This document shows positions 16,279 to 25,201 of a stretch of DNA of 48,247 bases, one piece after another. The position numbers and the translations under genes were made by a program. The notes beneath the pieces are model-generated. The model did no database searches, had not been told where the DNA came from, and was given only the letters and a program-made list of their open reading frames with translations. Location of the stretch: assembly GCA_900547475.1 (NCBI GenBank), contig URGW01000030.1:1-48247 (forward strand). Reading direction: 5' to 3'. This DNA is from an uncultured Clostridium sp. (GTDB lineage: Bacteria; Bacillota; Clostridia; Clostridiales; Clostridiaceae). The stretch's first letter is position 1. Each line of letters begins with the position of its first letter.

Positions 16279-17475
16279 ATGTTTAGAAATAAATATTTTA
16301 CGACTGGACTAGGAGTATATATAAGCTATTTTATGTTAGGAATGGCTCTTATTTTACTTTCATCAAATATGGAATTTGTAACAAAGCAATTAAATACAGA
16401 TGTAGCAGGGATTACTTTTTTAATTTCAATAGAAGGGCTAGTGCGTTCAGCAACAGTATATATTAGTGGAAGATTATCCGATAAATTTGGTAGAAAACAG
16501 ATTTTATGTTTATCTCCAATATTTGAAATAATTTTTTTAGTTGGGATACCTTTTGTTCATGATTATAGAATGGCTGTAGTATTATCAGTATTTGCAGGAC
16601 TATCACATGCCTTCGTAGATTCTTCAAGTTATCCGTCATTAATGGAATGTTTTCCAGAAACCCCAGGAACAGCAACTGTTATAGTAAAAGCTTTTATAGC
16701 AATTGGGGGTATAATGTTACCAATAATAATAGCATTTTTTGTGAATAGAAATATGTTTTATGGAAATACATTTTTCTTAATTGCCATAATGTATCTTATA
16801 AATAGTTTATTTTTGTTTACTAGAAAATTTCCTAAAGCAAACCAAGCAGAAGTATCTGAAGATGGAAAAATATTAAATCAAAAAAAATTCATTTCAGAAC
16901 CAGTATTAAAAAAGGAAGGACTAACTATCATAATAATAGGTTTTACATCTAATGCTATATATACTGCATTTCAAATATGGATGCCTACTTATGGTCAAAA
17001 TATTTTAGGAATGAACCAAGTGGATTCCTTAAAATTAATAACATACTATAGTATAGGGTCTCTTATTTCAGTTTTTATATTAGCAAAACTTTTACAAAAG
17101 ACAATAAAGCCAGTATTAGTACTAGTTATATATCCAATAATAGGAATAGTTTCACTTATATTAGTATTATTAATAAGAACAGAAGTAGTTACAGCAATAG
17201 GTTTTACTTTAATAGGACTATCATCAGCTGGAGTATTACAAATGGCACAAACTACAATGGGTGAACTTTTTTGGAGAAATAAAGGGGCAACAATGGGCAT
17301 GGTTTCTACAGCTGGAGGGATAGCATCAGCAGTGGTTCCAGCATTAACGGGAGTAATTCTAAAATATTATGACATTTTACATGTATTTTATTTTATTATG
17401 ATAATATTTGTAGTAGGAATATCTTGTGCTATTTTTACAAAGATAAGATATGATAAAGTTATTGCAAATAATTAA
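16279..17475 (+). CDS. MFS transporter
   Basis: Twelve-helix major facilitator permease, 399 codons. Motif A between helices 2 and 3 reads GRLSDKFGRKQIL, and a second half begins after the central loop (about residue 190-210). The start is ATG 16279, with AGGAGAG just upstream, rather than the GTG two codons earlier. It is a single gene flanked by terminators. Substrate unknown; the location next to the sucrose operon is not evidence enough for sugar transport, and drug or metabolite export is equally possible. Confidence 0.85.
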   Translation: MFRNKYFTTGLGVYISYFMLGMALILLSSNMEFVTKQLNTDVAGITFLISIEGLVRSATVYISGRLSDKFGRKQILCLSPIFEIIFLVGIPFVHDYRMAVVLSVFAGLSHAFVDSSSYPSLMECFPETPGTATVIVKAFIAIGGIMLPIIIAFFVNRNMFYGNTFFLIAIMYLINSLFLFTRKFPKANQAEVSEDGKILNQKKFISEPVLKKEGLTIIIIGFTSNAIYTAFQIWMPTYGQNILGMNQVDSLKLITYYSIGSLISVFILAKLLQKTIKPVLVLVIYPIIGIVSLILVLLIRTEVVTAIGFTLIGLSSAGVLQMAQTTMGELFWRNKGATMGMVSTAGGIASAVVPALTGVILKYYDILHVFYFIMIIFVVGISCAIFTKIRYDKVIANN

Positions 17476-17514
17476 AATTAAATATTTTGTGCACAAAAAA
17501 TCAAACTTTTTTAT

Positions 17515-17586
17515 GCTGCATTTCTAATTAATAATTTACAGTGATTTTGAGTTAGGTAATTAATATAGGAATGCAGCTCTTTTTCG
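17515..17586 (+). terminator. Terminator after the MFS gene
   Basis: GCTGCATT (17515-17522) pairs with AATGCAGC (17570-17577), with further AT-rich pairing possible inside, followed by TCTTTTTC. Confidence 0.65.
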
Positions 17587-17629
17587 TTATAGTAGACTTT
17601 TATAGCTAAGTTTAATTATAAAAATAGAT

Positions 17630-17989
17630 TTATGAGTTTATAAATTTCTTTATAGCATCAAATAATTCATCACTAATAATATGTTCCATTTTACAAGCAT
17701 CTTTTTCAGCAATATCAGGAGAAACTCCTAAAATTTCTATACAAAAAGAAGTAAGAACTTGATGCCTTTCATAAATACTTTGAGCTTTTTTTAGACCAAT
17801 TTCATTTAATATAATAGATCCGTCCTCTAGAACATCTAAGTAACCACTAGATTTTAATAAGCCTATGGCTCTACTAACACTAGGTTTACTAAAACTAAGT
17901 TCCTTAGCAATATCTATAGCTCGTACCCTTCCATTTCGTTTATTCAATATAAAAATTGTTTCTAGATAATTTTCTCTTGATTCATGCAT
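17630..17989 (-). CDS. DtxR/MntR-family metal-dependent repressor
   Basis: 119 residues: an N-terminal winged helix (ESRENYLETIFIL ... IDIAKELSFSKPSVSRAI), then the dimerisation/metal domain. Likely metal ligands are seen in IYERHQ and in DACKMEHIIS, which matches the C-x2-E-H site of DtxR proteins. The C-terminal SH3-like domain is absent, as in short clostridial members. It is read after the AraC gene with an 18-bp gap, so the two are co-transcribed. It probably represses this operon and the divergent siderophore operon through the GTTAG-N6-CTAAC boxes when iron (or Mn) is plentiful. Confidence 0.87.
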   Translation of the reverse strand: MHESRENYLETIFILNKRNGRVRAIDIAKELSFSKPSVSRAIGLLKSSGYLDVLEDGSIILNEIGLKKAQSIYERHQVLTSFCIEILGVSPDIAEKDACKMEHIISDELFDAIKKFINS

Positions 17990-18007
17990 AGTAATTCTCT
18001 CTTTTCA

Positions 18008-18802
18008 CTAATAAGTTTTTGTTTTAATAATTTTGCTTGGTGACAAACCAAAATGCTTTTTAAATAATCGACTAAAATAATATGGATCCTCATAGCCAAT
18101 ATATGAAGCAACTTCACGAACTTTATAGCCTTCTTTTAGCATTTCAAAAGATTTTTTTAGTCGACATTGAATAATATAATCAATAGGTCTAATTCTCATA
18201 TACTTATAAAATAGATAAGAAAATTGATCAGGGCTTTTATTATATCTATCTGCTAAACTTTGTAATGTGATTTGATGGCAATAGTTTTCTTTAATATATT
18301 GAACAGAGTTTTCGATTAACTCTTTTTGTGAATTAATAGAATTTGTAGTAGAAAACATCATAGAAATTAATGATTGAAAAACTACTTCTTTTTTTAATTG
18401 TTTCTTTACATTAGAACTGTTGCATATTAGGTAAAATTCTTCTAGTAATGAAATTAACTGAATAAAATTATCAATATTAAATTCAAATGTAGAATTAGAG
18501 TAATTACCTTCTGTAGAGTAGTTAGAATAATAAATATTTATATGATGAAAAGGCTCATCTCCAATAACATTAAAGGATACTTTTTTATGTGGACAACCAT
18601 GTATAACTTTGCCTGGCTCTGCTATAAATTTTTGATTAGAAAAATAAATTTCAGATTGTCCACTAATGGGAATTATAAAAGCAGAACGGGTAGTTTCATA
18701 AGTCATAGTATCATTAGGTAACTTTGTGAATTTACTTATATTAATATCATCCGAAGATAAAAATAAAAATTCTTTTGCTAATAAATGTTTATCATTAACC
18801 AT
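18008..18802 (-). CDS. AraC-family regulator of the siderophore locus
   Basis: 264 residues. The N-terminal part is a cupin-like sensor (TRSAFIIPISGQSEIYF ... PGKVIHGCPHK). The C-terminal 100 residues hold two HTH motifs (ITLQSLADRYNKSPDQFSYLF and VREVASYIGYEDPYYFSRLF). The start is ATG 18802 with GGAG at good distance on the reverse strand. It is divergent from the siderophore uptake genes. AraC activators such as Btr of Bacillus respond to siderophores beside such operons, so activation by the imported siderophore is a reasonable inference. Confidence 0.85.
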   Translation of the reverse strand: MVNDKHLLAKEFLFLSSDDINISKFTKLPNDTMTYETTRSAFIIPISGQSEIYFSNQKFIAEPGKVIHGCPHKKVSFNVIGDEPFHHINIYYSNYSTEGNYSNSTFEFNIDNFIQLISLLEEFYLICNSSNVKKQLKKEVVFQSLISMMFSTTNSINSQKELIENSVQYIKENYCHQITLQSLADRYNKSPDQFSYLFYKYMRIRPIDYIIQCRLKKSFEMLKEGYKVREVASYIGYEDPYYFSRLFKKHFGLSPSKIIKTKTY

Positions 18803-18823
18803 TTTAAGTCTCCTTTTTTATGA

Positions 18824-18839
18824 GTTAGCATATGCTAAC
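18824..18839. promoter_or_regulatory. Iron box 1, DtxR-type operator
   Basis: GTTAG-CATATG-CTAAC sits inside the perfect 18-bp palindrome AGTTAGCATATGCTAACT (18823-18840), 22 bp before the AraC start codon. The form resembles DtxR/IdeR sites (GTTAG..CTAAC half-sites). A partner box lies at 18954-18969. Confidence 0.7.
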
Positions 18840-18953
18840 TATATTAAAATTATAGAGAATGAAAAAAATTTTGTCAATAAATTTAAGAATTGTCCATTAT
18901 ATTATATAATTATGTATTCTTTTTTTAGAAAGGTAGATATATACTGATTTAAG

Positions 18954-18969
18954 GTTAGTTATGGCTAAC
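18954..18969. promoter_or_regulatory. Iron box 2, DtxR-type operator
   Basis: GTTAG-TTATGG-CTAAC has identical half-sites and identical 6-bp spacing to box 1, just before the permease gene. A weak -10-like TATACT lies at 18940-18945, so the box would cover the transcription start region. Its overlap with ATG 18961 argues that translation starts later, at 19000. Confidence 0.65.
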
Positions 18970-18999
18970 TTACAAAAATTAAGTTTTGAATTGGAGGTT

Positions 19000-20094
19000 A
19001 TGATTATAGATTATTTATATGAAAATAGTTTAAAAGATTTAAGAGGTAATAAGAGAAGATATTATTTCATATTAATAATGCTTATTATTGCCTTAATTAT
19101 TTCTATAATATTTGCTGTTTCAATTGGAGCATTTAAAGTAGATATGAAAACATCCTACGAGATTTTATGTTATAAAATTTTTGGAATTGGAGCAGAAAAT
19201 GCTGAAAGATTAACTCAAGGCTCTGCATATAATGTAATTTGGTCTATCCGTTTTCCTAGAGTAATTTTAGGCTCTGTGGTAGGAGCAGGGTTGGCACTTT
19301 GTGGATGCATTATGCAAGCTTGTGTTCAAAATCCATTAGCAGAACCATATATATTGGGAATATCTTCTGGAGCATCATTAGGGGCAACTTTTTCAATTAT
19401 GCTAGGGGTTAGAGCTATTTCTTTATTTGATATATCTGGTGTAGCATTTTGGTCTTTTTTAGGTGCTATGGCAGCAGCATTTATGGTATTAAGATTAGCA
19501 TCAATGAATAAAAAAACATCTTCAACTAAGCTTATTTTAGCAGGTACAGTAATAAGTGCACTTTGTACAGCTATTTCAAACTTTATAATATCTATTGCAA
19601 GTGATGCAGAAGGTATGCAAAGTGTAAAGTTTTGGACTATGGGGTCTTTAGCATCAGCTAAGTGGGAATCTATAACAGCTCCATTGATAATAACTATCAT
19701 TTGCTGTGGGTATTTTTTAACTCAAACAAGGTTATTAAATACTATGCTAGTTGGTGATGATGCAGCTATTACTTTAGGAATGAATTTAAATAAAAAAAGA
19801 AAAATATACATGGTTTTAATTTCTATACTTACAGGAGTATTGGTTTCAGCATGTGGTGTTATTGGATTTGTAGGATTAGTTATTCCTCACATTGTACGTT
19901 CCCTGGTGGGTGCTGATCATAAAAGGTTATTACCAGTTTGTATTTTATCAGGTAGCATATTTTTAGTAATAGCTGATACTGTTGCAAGAAGTATTATACC
20001 AAATTCAGAAATGTCTATTGGAATAATAACATCATTAGTAGGTGCACCATTTTTTGCTTATATATTAATTAAAAAAAGTAACAGTTTTAAATAA
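19000..20094 (+). CDS. FecCD-type siderophore ABC permease
   Basis: Membrane subunit of an iron-siderophore importer of the BtuC/FecCD family, with about ten helices. Conserved stretches include IRFPRVILGSVVGAGLALCG, NPLAEPYILGISSGA and GVIGFVGLVIPHIVR. Only one permease gene is present, so it probably forms a homodimer. ATG 19000 is taken as start because GGAGG precedes it (close, 2 nt) and the length (364) then fits the family; ATG 18961 has only AAGG and overlaps the operator. First gene of a four-gene operon. Confidence 0.88.
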   Translation: MIIDYLYENSLKDLRGNKRRYYFILIMLIIALIISIIFAVSIGAFKVDMKTSYEILCYKIFGIGAENAERLTQGSAYNVIWSIRFPRVILGSVVGAGLALCGCIMQACVQNPLAEPYILGISSGASLGATFSIMLGVRAISLFDISGVAFWSFLGAMAAAFMVLRLASMNKKTSSTKLILAGTVISALCTAISNFIISIASDAEGMQSVKFWTMGSLASAKWESITAPLIITIICCGYFLTQTRLLNTMLVGDDAAITLGMNLNKKRKIYMVLISILTGVLVSACGVIGFVGLVIPHIVRSLVGADHKRLLPVCILSGSIFLVIADTVARSIIPNSEMSIGIITSLVGAPFFAYILIKKSNSFK

Positions 20095-20112
20095 TACATA
20101 GAGGTTAAGTTT

Positions 20113-20886
20113 ATGAATTTATCTATTGAAAATGTAACAGTAAAAATTGATAAAGTAGAAATAGTAAAGTCATTATCATTACATGCTAAAAAAGGTGATT
20201 TTATAGGATTAATAGGACCTAATGGAAGTGGTAAATCTACTTTGTTGAAATCAATATATGGTGTTTTAAAGTATGATAAAGGTTCTATTAAACTTGATGA
20301 TAGAGATATAAAAACTATTAGTTTATCAGAGATAGCAAAAGAGATGGCTGTAGTAGGCCAGTTTAATACAATTAATTTTGAACTTAGTGTATTAGAAATT
20401 GTATTAATGGGAAGAAGTCCTCATTTAGGAAATTGGGGAAGAGAAAAGGAAAAAGACTATAAAATTGCATTAGATGCAATAAAAAAAGTTGGTATGGAGA
20501 AATCCATTAATAGAAGTTTTTCAACATTATCTGGTGGAGAAAAACAAAGGGTAATTTTAGCAAGAGCATTAACACAAGAACCACAAATACTTATTTTAGA
20601 TGAGCCTACAAATCATTTAGATATTAAATATCAAATTGAAATTTTATCACTAGTAAAAAGTTTAGATATCTGTGTAGTTGCAGCATTACATGATTTAGCA
20701 TTAGCTGCACAGTTCTGTAATGAGATATATCTTATTAAAAATGGAGTATTAAGAGCTAGTGGAAAGCCAAAAGATATAATTACTACTGAAATGGTAAAAG
20801 AAATATATGAAATAGATTGTGACATTGTGTATAACGAGAGGACAAAAGCTATTATGATTAGCTATTATCCTTTGGAATATAAATAA
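20113..20886 (+). CDS. Siderophore ABC transporter ATPase
   Basis: FecE/FepC-type ATPase, 257 residues. Walker A GPNGSGKST (about residues 35-43), Q-loop VVGQF, signature LSGGEKQR, Walker B ILILDEPTNHLD and switch His in ALHDLALAA. It follows the permease by 18 bp. It energises import of the iron complex delivered by the lipoprotein encoded next. Confidence 0.93.
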   Translation: MNLSIENVTVKIDKVEIVKSLSLHAKKGDFIGLIGPNGSGKSTLLKSIYGVLKYDKGSIKLDDRDIKTISLSEIAKEMAVVGQFNTINFELSVLEIVLMGRSPHLGNWGREKEKDYKIALDAIKKVGMEKSINRSFSTLSGGEKQRVILARALTQEPQILILDEPTNHLDIKYQIEILSLVKSLDICVVAALHDLALAAQFCNEIYLIKNGVLRASGKPKDIITTEMVKEIYEIDCDIVYNERTKAIMISYYPLEYK

Positions 20887-20914
20887 AAAAATAAAAGTTA
20901 GGAGAGATTTAACA

Positions 20915-21943
20915 GTGAAAAGAAAGATTATACTTCCACTAATTGTGGCAACAACAATAGCATTGGCTTTAGCAGGATGCACTAAAACAACGACAACAAC
21001 TAAAGAATCAGAATCAACAACTACTACTAACGAACAAGCAGTAAGCTATCCAATATCACTTGAGGTATCTGATAATGAAGGAAATAAATATACAGAAACT
21101 TTTAATGAGGCACCAACAAAAGTAATAACAAATAATCAATCATCATTAGAATTATTATTAAGATTAGGATTACAAGATAGTATTATAGGAACTATAGCAT
21201 TAGATAATGAAATCCCAGAAGAGTTAAAAGATGCCTTTTCCAATATTAATGTAATAACGGAAAGTAAAACTGAACCAGCTAAAGAAGTAATTGTAGGTAT
21301 GAGCCCAGATTTAGTTATTGGTAGAGCTGCTACATTTATAGAAGATAAATATGGGACAATTGAAAGCTTAAATAGTATGAATATAAATGTTTATACACAA
21401 TTAGCTAGTTTAATGAATGGAGAACAATCATTAGATAATATTTTTGAAGATATAAAGAATGTAGGAAAAATATTCAATGTAGAAGATAAGGCTAACGATT
21501 TAGCAACAGAATTATCAGAAAGTTTAAAGTCAGTAAAAGATAAAGTTTCAACAGTAGAAGGAGAACCTTTAAAAGTTTTAGTTATGACAGCATATAATGA
21601 TGGTTCATATAATGTATTTGGAGCAAACTCTACTTTACAAAATGAAGTCTTAGAAGTTTTAGGTGGAACTAATGTAAATGAAAAGGGTGGAGCACAATCA
21701 TTAGAAAATTTAATGAGTCTTAACCCAGATGTTATATTATATGTTTATAACAATAAGAATTTAGAAACGGATTCAGTAGCAGTAGAATCATTATATAACA
21801 ATAGTTTAATACAATCTGTATCAGCAATTGAAAACAAAAAAGTTTTTGAAGTTTCTTATACTGAATTCATGGGATATGGATATAGAACAATTGAATGTAT
21901 AGAAAATCTTGCAAAGGAAATGTATCCAGATTTATTTAACTAA
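20915..21943 (+). CDS. Iron-siderophore-binding lipoprotein
   Basis: GTG start after TTAGGAGAG. Signal peptide MKRKIILPLIVATTIALALAGC with a lipobox ending at Cys22, then a Thr/Ser-rich linker and a class III periplasmic-binding-protein fold (APTKVITNNQSSLELLLRLG ... ALDNEIPEEL ... MSPDLVIGRAA ... NEKGGAQSLENLMSLNPDVIL). Length 342. It is anchored on the outer face of the membrane and captures the ferric complex for the adjacent permease. The ligand is probably a catecholate, given the esterase encoded next. Confidence 0.9.
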   Translation: MKRKIILPLIVATTIALALAGCTKTTTTTKESESTTTTNEQAVSYPISLEVSDNEGNKYTETFNEAPTKVITNNQSSLELLLRLGLQDSIIGTIALDNEIPEELKDAFSNINVITESKTEPAKEVIVGMSPDLVIGRAATFIEDKYGTIESLNSMNINVYTQLASLMNGEQSLDNIFEDIKNVGKIFNVEDKANDLATELSESLKSVKDKVSTVEGEPLKVLVMTAYNDGSYNVFGANSTLQNEVLEVLGGTNVNEKGGAQSLENLMSLNPDVILYVYNNKNLETDSVAVESLYNNSLIQSVSAIENKKVFEVSYTEFMGYGYRTIECIENLAKEMYPDLFN

Positions 21944-21967
21944 ATATAAAATAGGAGATTTATATTG

Positions 21968-22708
21968 ATGTTAGGAAGCATTAAGCTAGAGTATATATTG
22001 GGGAGAGAGATATTTATATATCTTCCTCCATCATATAAAAGCAGTAAGGATAAAAGATTTCCAGTATTATATGGTAATGATGGGGCAGAACTTTATAAAT
22101 ATTCAGAAAGAATAATTAATAGTTTTGAAGAAGGTTTTAAAGAAGGAAGGTTAAATGAATTTATTTGGATAGGAATTTATTCTGAAAAGAGAATTCATGA
22201 ATATACACCTTGGCCAGCTCCTGCACTAGTATCGAAGTTTGATAACTTTGGTGGTGAAGGAAAAGGATATATAGAGTTTGTTGTCAATGAGATAAAGCCA
22301 TATATCGATAGTAATTATAATACTAAACCTGATGCAAAAAATACTTGGATTATGGGATATTCATTAGGTGGATTGATTTCTGTATATTCAGTATATGTAA
22401 CTAATGCATTTGGAAAAATAGCTAGTATCTGTGGATCCTTTTGGTATAAGGATATGGTCAAATGGATAGAAGAAAATGATATGTTAAATAGAGATTTTCA
22501 GTTATATATTCATTATGGAAAGAAAGAAGGAGAAGGTAAAAAGACACTCCAACGAGATGCTGTTATGTGTGTTGAAAAAGTAATTGAAAGTTTTAGAGAT
22601 AAGTTATCATATACAGAAGAATTAAAGATATCTAACGATGATGGTGGACATCATCAATATGTAGAACAGAGATATATGGATATAATTTCTTGGTTAGCTA
22701 ATAAATAA
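21968..22708 (+). CDS. Siderophore esterase (alpha/beta hydrolase, esterase D/Fes-BesA type)
   Basis: A 247-residue cytoplasmic alpha/beta hydrolase of the PF00756 type. The nucleophile Ser is in GYSLGG and the catalytic His in DDGGHHQYVEQRY; IYLPPSYK and FPVLYGNDG near the N-terminus are typical. As the last gene of a siderophore uptake operon it resembles Bacillus BesA (YbbA) and IroD/Fes enzymes, which hydrolyse the trilactone backbone of imported catecholate siderophores to release iron. ATG 21968 or TTG 21965 could both start it behind AGGAG. The exact siderophore is unknown. Confidence 0.85.
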   Translation: MLGSIKLEYILGREIFIYLPPSYKSSKDKRFPVLYGNDGAELYKYSERIINSFEEGFKEGRLNEFIWIGIYSEKRIHEYTPWPAPALVSKFDNFGGEGKGYIEFVVNEIKPYIDSNYNTKPDAKNTWIMGYSLGGLISVYSVYVTNAFGKIASICGSFWYKDMVKWIEENDMLNRDFQLYIHYGKKEGEGKKTLQRDAVMCVEKVIESFRDKLSYTEELKISNDDGGHHQYVEQRYMDIISWLANK

Positions 22709-22758
22709 TATAATTTATAATGTTAATAGAATTAAAGGTTATAAAAATATTTTAGAAA

Positions 22759-22816
22759 AACAAGCTGTATCATATTAAATTTTAAGTTTAATATAATACA
22801 GCTTGTTATTTTTTTA
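22759..22816 (+). terminator. Terminator of the siderophore operon
   Basis: The stem AACAAGCTGTAT..ATTAAA pairs with TTTAATAT..ATACAGCTTGTT (about 20 bp, one mismatch), followed by ATTTTTTT. Confidence 0.9.
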
Positions 22817-22884
22817 CACCTATCAATATTCCTTACATTGAGTAAATACTTGAAAATTATAATGAAAAATATTAGTTAATAATC

Positions 22885-22915
22885 TTGACGTGTAACTAAT
22901 TGAATACGTTATACT
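22885..22915 (+). promoter_or_regulatory. Putative promoter of the gene at 22956
   Basis: TTGACG (22885-22890) and TATACT (22910-22915) are separated by 19 bp, about 40 nt before the start codon. The long spacer makes it a weak or regulated promoter candidate. Confidence 0.4.
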
Positions 22916-22955
22916 TAAAATGTAATTGCAAATAAATTAAGGGGATGAGATTAAA

Positions 22956-23849
22956 ATGAAAAGATTAATAAGTTGTTATGCTAGTGATTTTATAAACATG
23001 AAAAGGGATGAATTAAAAAATGCAATTTTAGCAAGTGAAGGAAGAACAATTTTAGGAGAAACGGTAGTAACTGCTGCACCTCTTTTAGAAGGGGTAACAA
23101 ATGCAGAGGTTATGTCTTCCTTTGGAGCAGATATGATATTATTAAATGAATTTGATGTATTTGAAAAGAAAATTAATGGAATGGAATATGAAGAAAATCC
23201 AATAAAAAAAATTAAACATCTTGTAGGAAGACCTATAGGAATAAATTTAGAGCCAGTAGATGAGGAAGCTAATTTAATAGATAAAAAAGTAAAGTTATCT
23301 CCAGGAAGGCTTGCAACAATAAAGACTTTTTGTGAAGCTGAGAAGTTAGGTGTTGATTTTATATGTTTAACAGGTAATCCATCTACAGGAGTATCTAATG
23401 AAGCAATAAATAATTGTATCGATATTGCAAAAAAACATTATTCTGGATTAGTTTTTGCAGGAAAAATGCATGGATCAGGAATGTTGGAAAATATATTAGA
23501 TGAAAAAATGATACTTTCATTTATAGATAATGGAGCAGATGGAGTTCTAATTCCTGCAGTAGGGACAGTTCCTGGAATAAATGAAAATTTATTATCAGAT
23601 ATAGTTAGAAAAATAAAGGAGAAAAAAGCCTTAGTAATGTGTGCAATTGGAACAAGTCAAGAAAGTGCAGATGAGGGAACAATTAGATTAATAGGTATGA
23701 GTAACAAAAGGGTTGGGGCTGATATTCATCATATTGGAGATGGAGGATATGGAAGAATGGCAGATCCTGAAAATATTATGGCTTTATCAATAGCTGTAAG
23801 AGGAAAGAGACATACATATTTTAAGATGGCTCAATCGGTAAATAGATAA
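22956..23849 (+). CDS. Conserved TIM-barrel-like protein of unknown function
   Basis: 297 residues, soluble, with no signal peptide. The alternating pattern of hydrophobic strands and Gly-rich loops (ADMILLNEF, RPIGINLEP, GVDFICLTGNP, GLVFAGKMHGSG, GADGVLIPAVGTVPG, ALVMCAIGTSQES, VGADIHHIGDGGYG) looks like a (beta/alpha)8 barrel related to PEP-mutase/aldolase-like proteins. I recognise it as a conserved family in Firmicutes sometimes labelled as a domain of unknown function, but know no established reaction. It is monocistronic. RBS AAGGGGATGAG. Confidence 0.75.
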   Translation: MKRLISCYASDFINMKRDELKNAILASEGRTILGETVVTAAPLLEGVTNAEVMSSFGADMILLNEFDVFEKKINGMEYEENPIKKIKHLVGRPIGINLEPVDEEANLIDKKVKLSPGRLATIKTFCEAEKLGVDFICLTGNPSTGVSNEAINNCIDIAKKHYSGLVFAGKMHGSGMLENILDEKMILSFIDNGADGVLIPAVGTVPGINENLLSDIVRKIKEKKALVMCAIGTSQESADEGTIRLIGMSNKRVGADIHHIGDGGYGRMADPENIMALSIAVRGKRHTYFKMAQSVNR

Positions 23850-23995
23850 TTTATTATTGTAATAAAAATACTTTTGATAACTTTAAATTGAAATTAATAA
23901 CTAAAAATGAAGGATTAAATATTATTTTGATAAACTAAAAGACAATACTATAATATGTTATAATTAATTAAAGTATAACAAAAGAGGTAAAATAA

Positions 23996-25099
23996 ATGAC
24001 GTTTAAAGAGCTAGGAATTAGTGAAAATATAACTAAAATATTAAGAGATAACGGAATACAGACTCCAACAGAAATTCAAGAGAAAAGTATTAAAGAGATA
24101 TTACATGGTAAAGATATTATTGCAGAGGCACAAACTGGTACGGGGAAGACATTAGCATTTTTATTACCTGTCTTTGAAAATATAAATCCAACATCTAAAA
24201 CTATTGAATGTTTAATAATTACGCCAACAAGAGAATTAGCTATACAAATTACTGAAGAGGCTGAAAAGTTAAAGGCAGGTAAAGATATAGGAATTTTATC
24301 AATGTATGGTGGAAAGGATATTGGTTCCCAGTTAAATAAATTGAAAGGAAATATTCAACTTATTGTTGCTACTCCAGGAAGATTGCTAGATCATATTAAA
24401 AGAAAAACTGTTGACTTAAAGAAGTTAAAAACTATAATTATTGATGAAGCAGATCAAATGCTACTTATGGGCTTTAGAAATGAAATAGATACAATAATGA
24501 AAGAAAGGCCAAAGAAAGTTCAGACTTTATGCTTTTCAGCAACTATGGATTCAGCAGTCAAAAAATTAGCATATAGATATATGAAAGATCCTTTGGTTAT
24601 TTCTATTAAAAAAGAAGAAGTAACTTTAGAAAATATTAGACAAGAAGTTGTAGAAACTACAGATAGATTAAAGAGAGAAGCATTATGCACTATTTTAGAT
24701 GAAGATAATCCTTTTATGGCAATTATATTTTGTAGAACTAAAAGAAGGGCTGATGAGTTAGAAGTAGTAATGCATAGAAGAGGATATAATTGTAAAGTTA
24801 TTCATAGTGATATACCTCAAAATAAGAGAGAAAGAATTATGAAGTCCTTTAGAAATGCGGATATTCAATATTTAATTGCTACAGATGTTGCTTCAAGAGG
24901 ATTAGATATAAGTGGAGTAGATAATATATATAATTATGATATTCCAGAGAAAGCAGAAACTTATATTCATCGTATAGGTAGAACTGGAAGAGCGGGAGAA
25001 AAAGGTTATACGTGTTTATTTATAGATCCAAAAGATTCAAAAATTTTAGCTGATATAGAAAATAAAATAAAATTTTCAATTCCAAGAAGAAGTATATAA
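23996..25099 (+). CDS. DEAD-box ATP-dependent RNA helicase
   Basis: 367 residues, the minimal two-RecA core. Q motif FKELGISENITKIL..GIQTPTEIQ, motif I AQTGTGKT (about 45-52), PTRELAIQ, motif II IDEADQM (Asp150 region), SAT motif CFSATM, ATDVASRGLD, and HRIGRTGRAG. It has no C-terminal RNA-binding extension such as DbpA or the CshA tail, so it is shorter than CshA. A role in RNA unwinding during ribosome assembly, mRNA decay or cold adaptation is family knowledge; the specific one is not determinable. Confidence 0.93.
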   Translation: MTFKELGISENITKILRDNGIQTPTEIQEKSIKEILHGKDIIAEAQTGTGKTLAFLLPVFENINPTSKTIECLIITPTRELAIQITEEAEKLKAGKDIGILSMYGGKDIGSQLNKLKGNIQLIVATPGRLLDHIKRKTVDLKKLKTIIIDEADQMLLMGFRNEIDTIMKERPKKVQTLCFSATMDSAVKKLAYRYMKDPLVISIKKEEVTLENIRQEVVETTDRLKREALCTILDEDNPFMAIIFCRTKRRADELEVVMHRRGYNCKVIHSDIPQNKRERIMKSFRNADIQYLIATDVASRGLDISGVDNIYNYDIPEKAETYIHRIGRTGRAGEKGYTCLFIDPKDSKILADIENKIKFSIPRRSI

Positions 25100-25154
25100 C
25101 TTTAAAAATTAAGATGGTAATAATTATTTAGTTAGAGAAGATAAGTAAAAAAAT

Positions 25155-25190
25155 AATGCCACACAGGATAAAACTGTGTGGCATTGATTT
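25155..25190. terminator. Bidirectional terminator between helicase and F420-ligase-like gene
   Basis: Perfect 12-bp stem AATGCCACACAG (25155-25166) with CTGTGTGGCATT (25174-25185), with T-rich tails on both strands, between convergent genes. Confidence 0.9.
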
Positions 25191-25201
25191 TACTAAAAAT
25201 A

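Noticed and set aside
18961..18999. Upstream ATG at 18961 as the permease start
   Set aside because: It overlaps the second iron box and has only a weak AAGG; the ATG at 19000 has GGAGG and gives a normal family length, although the spacing is short.
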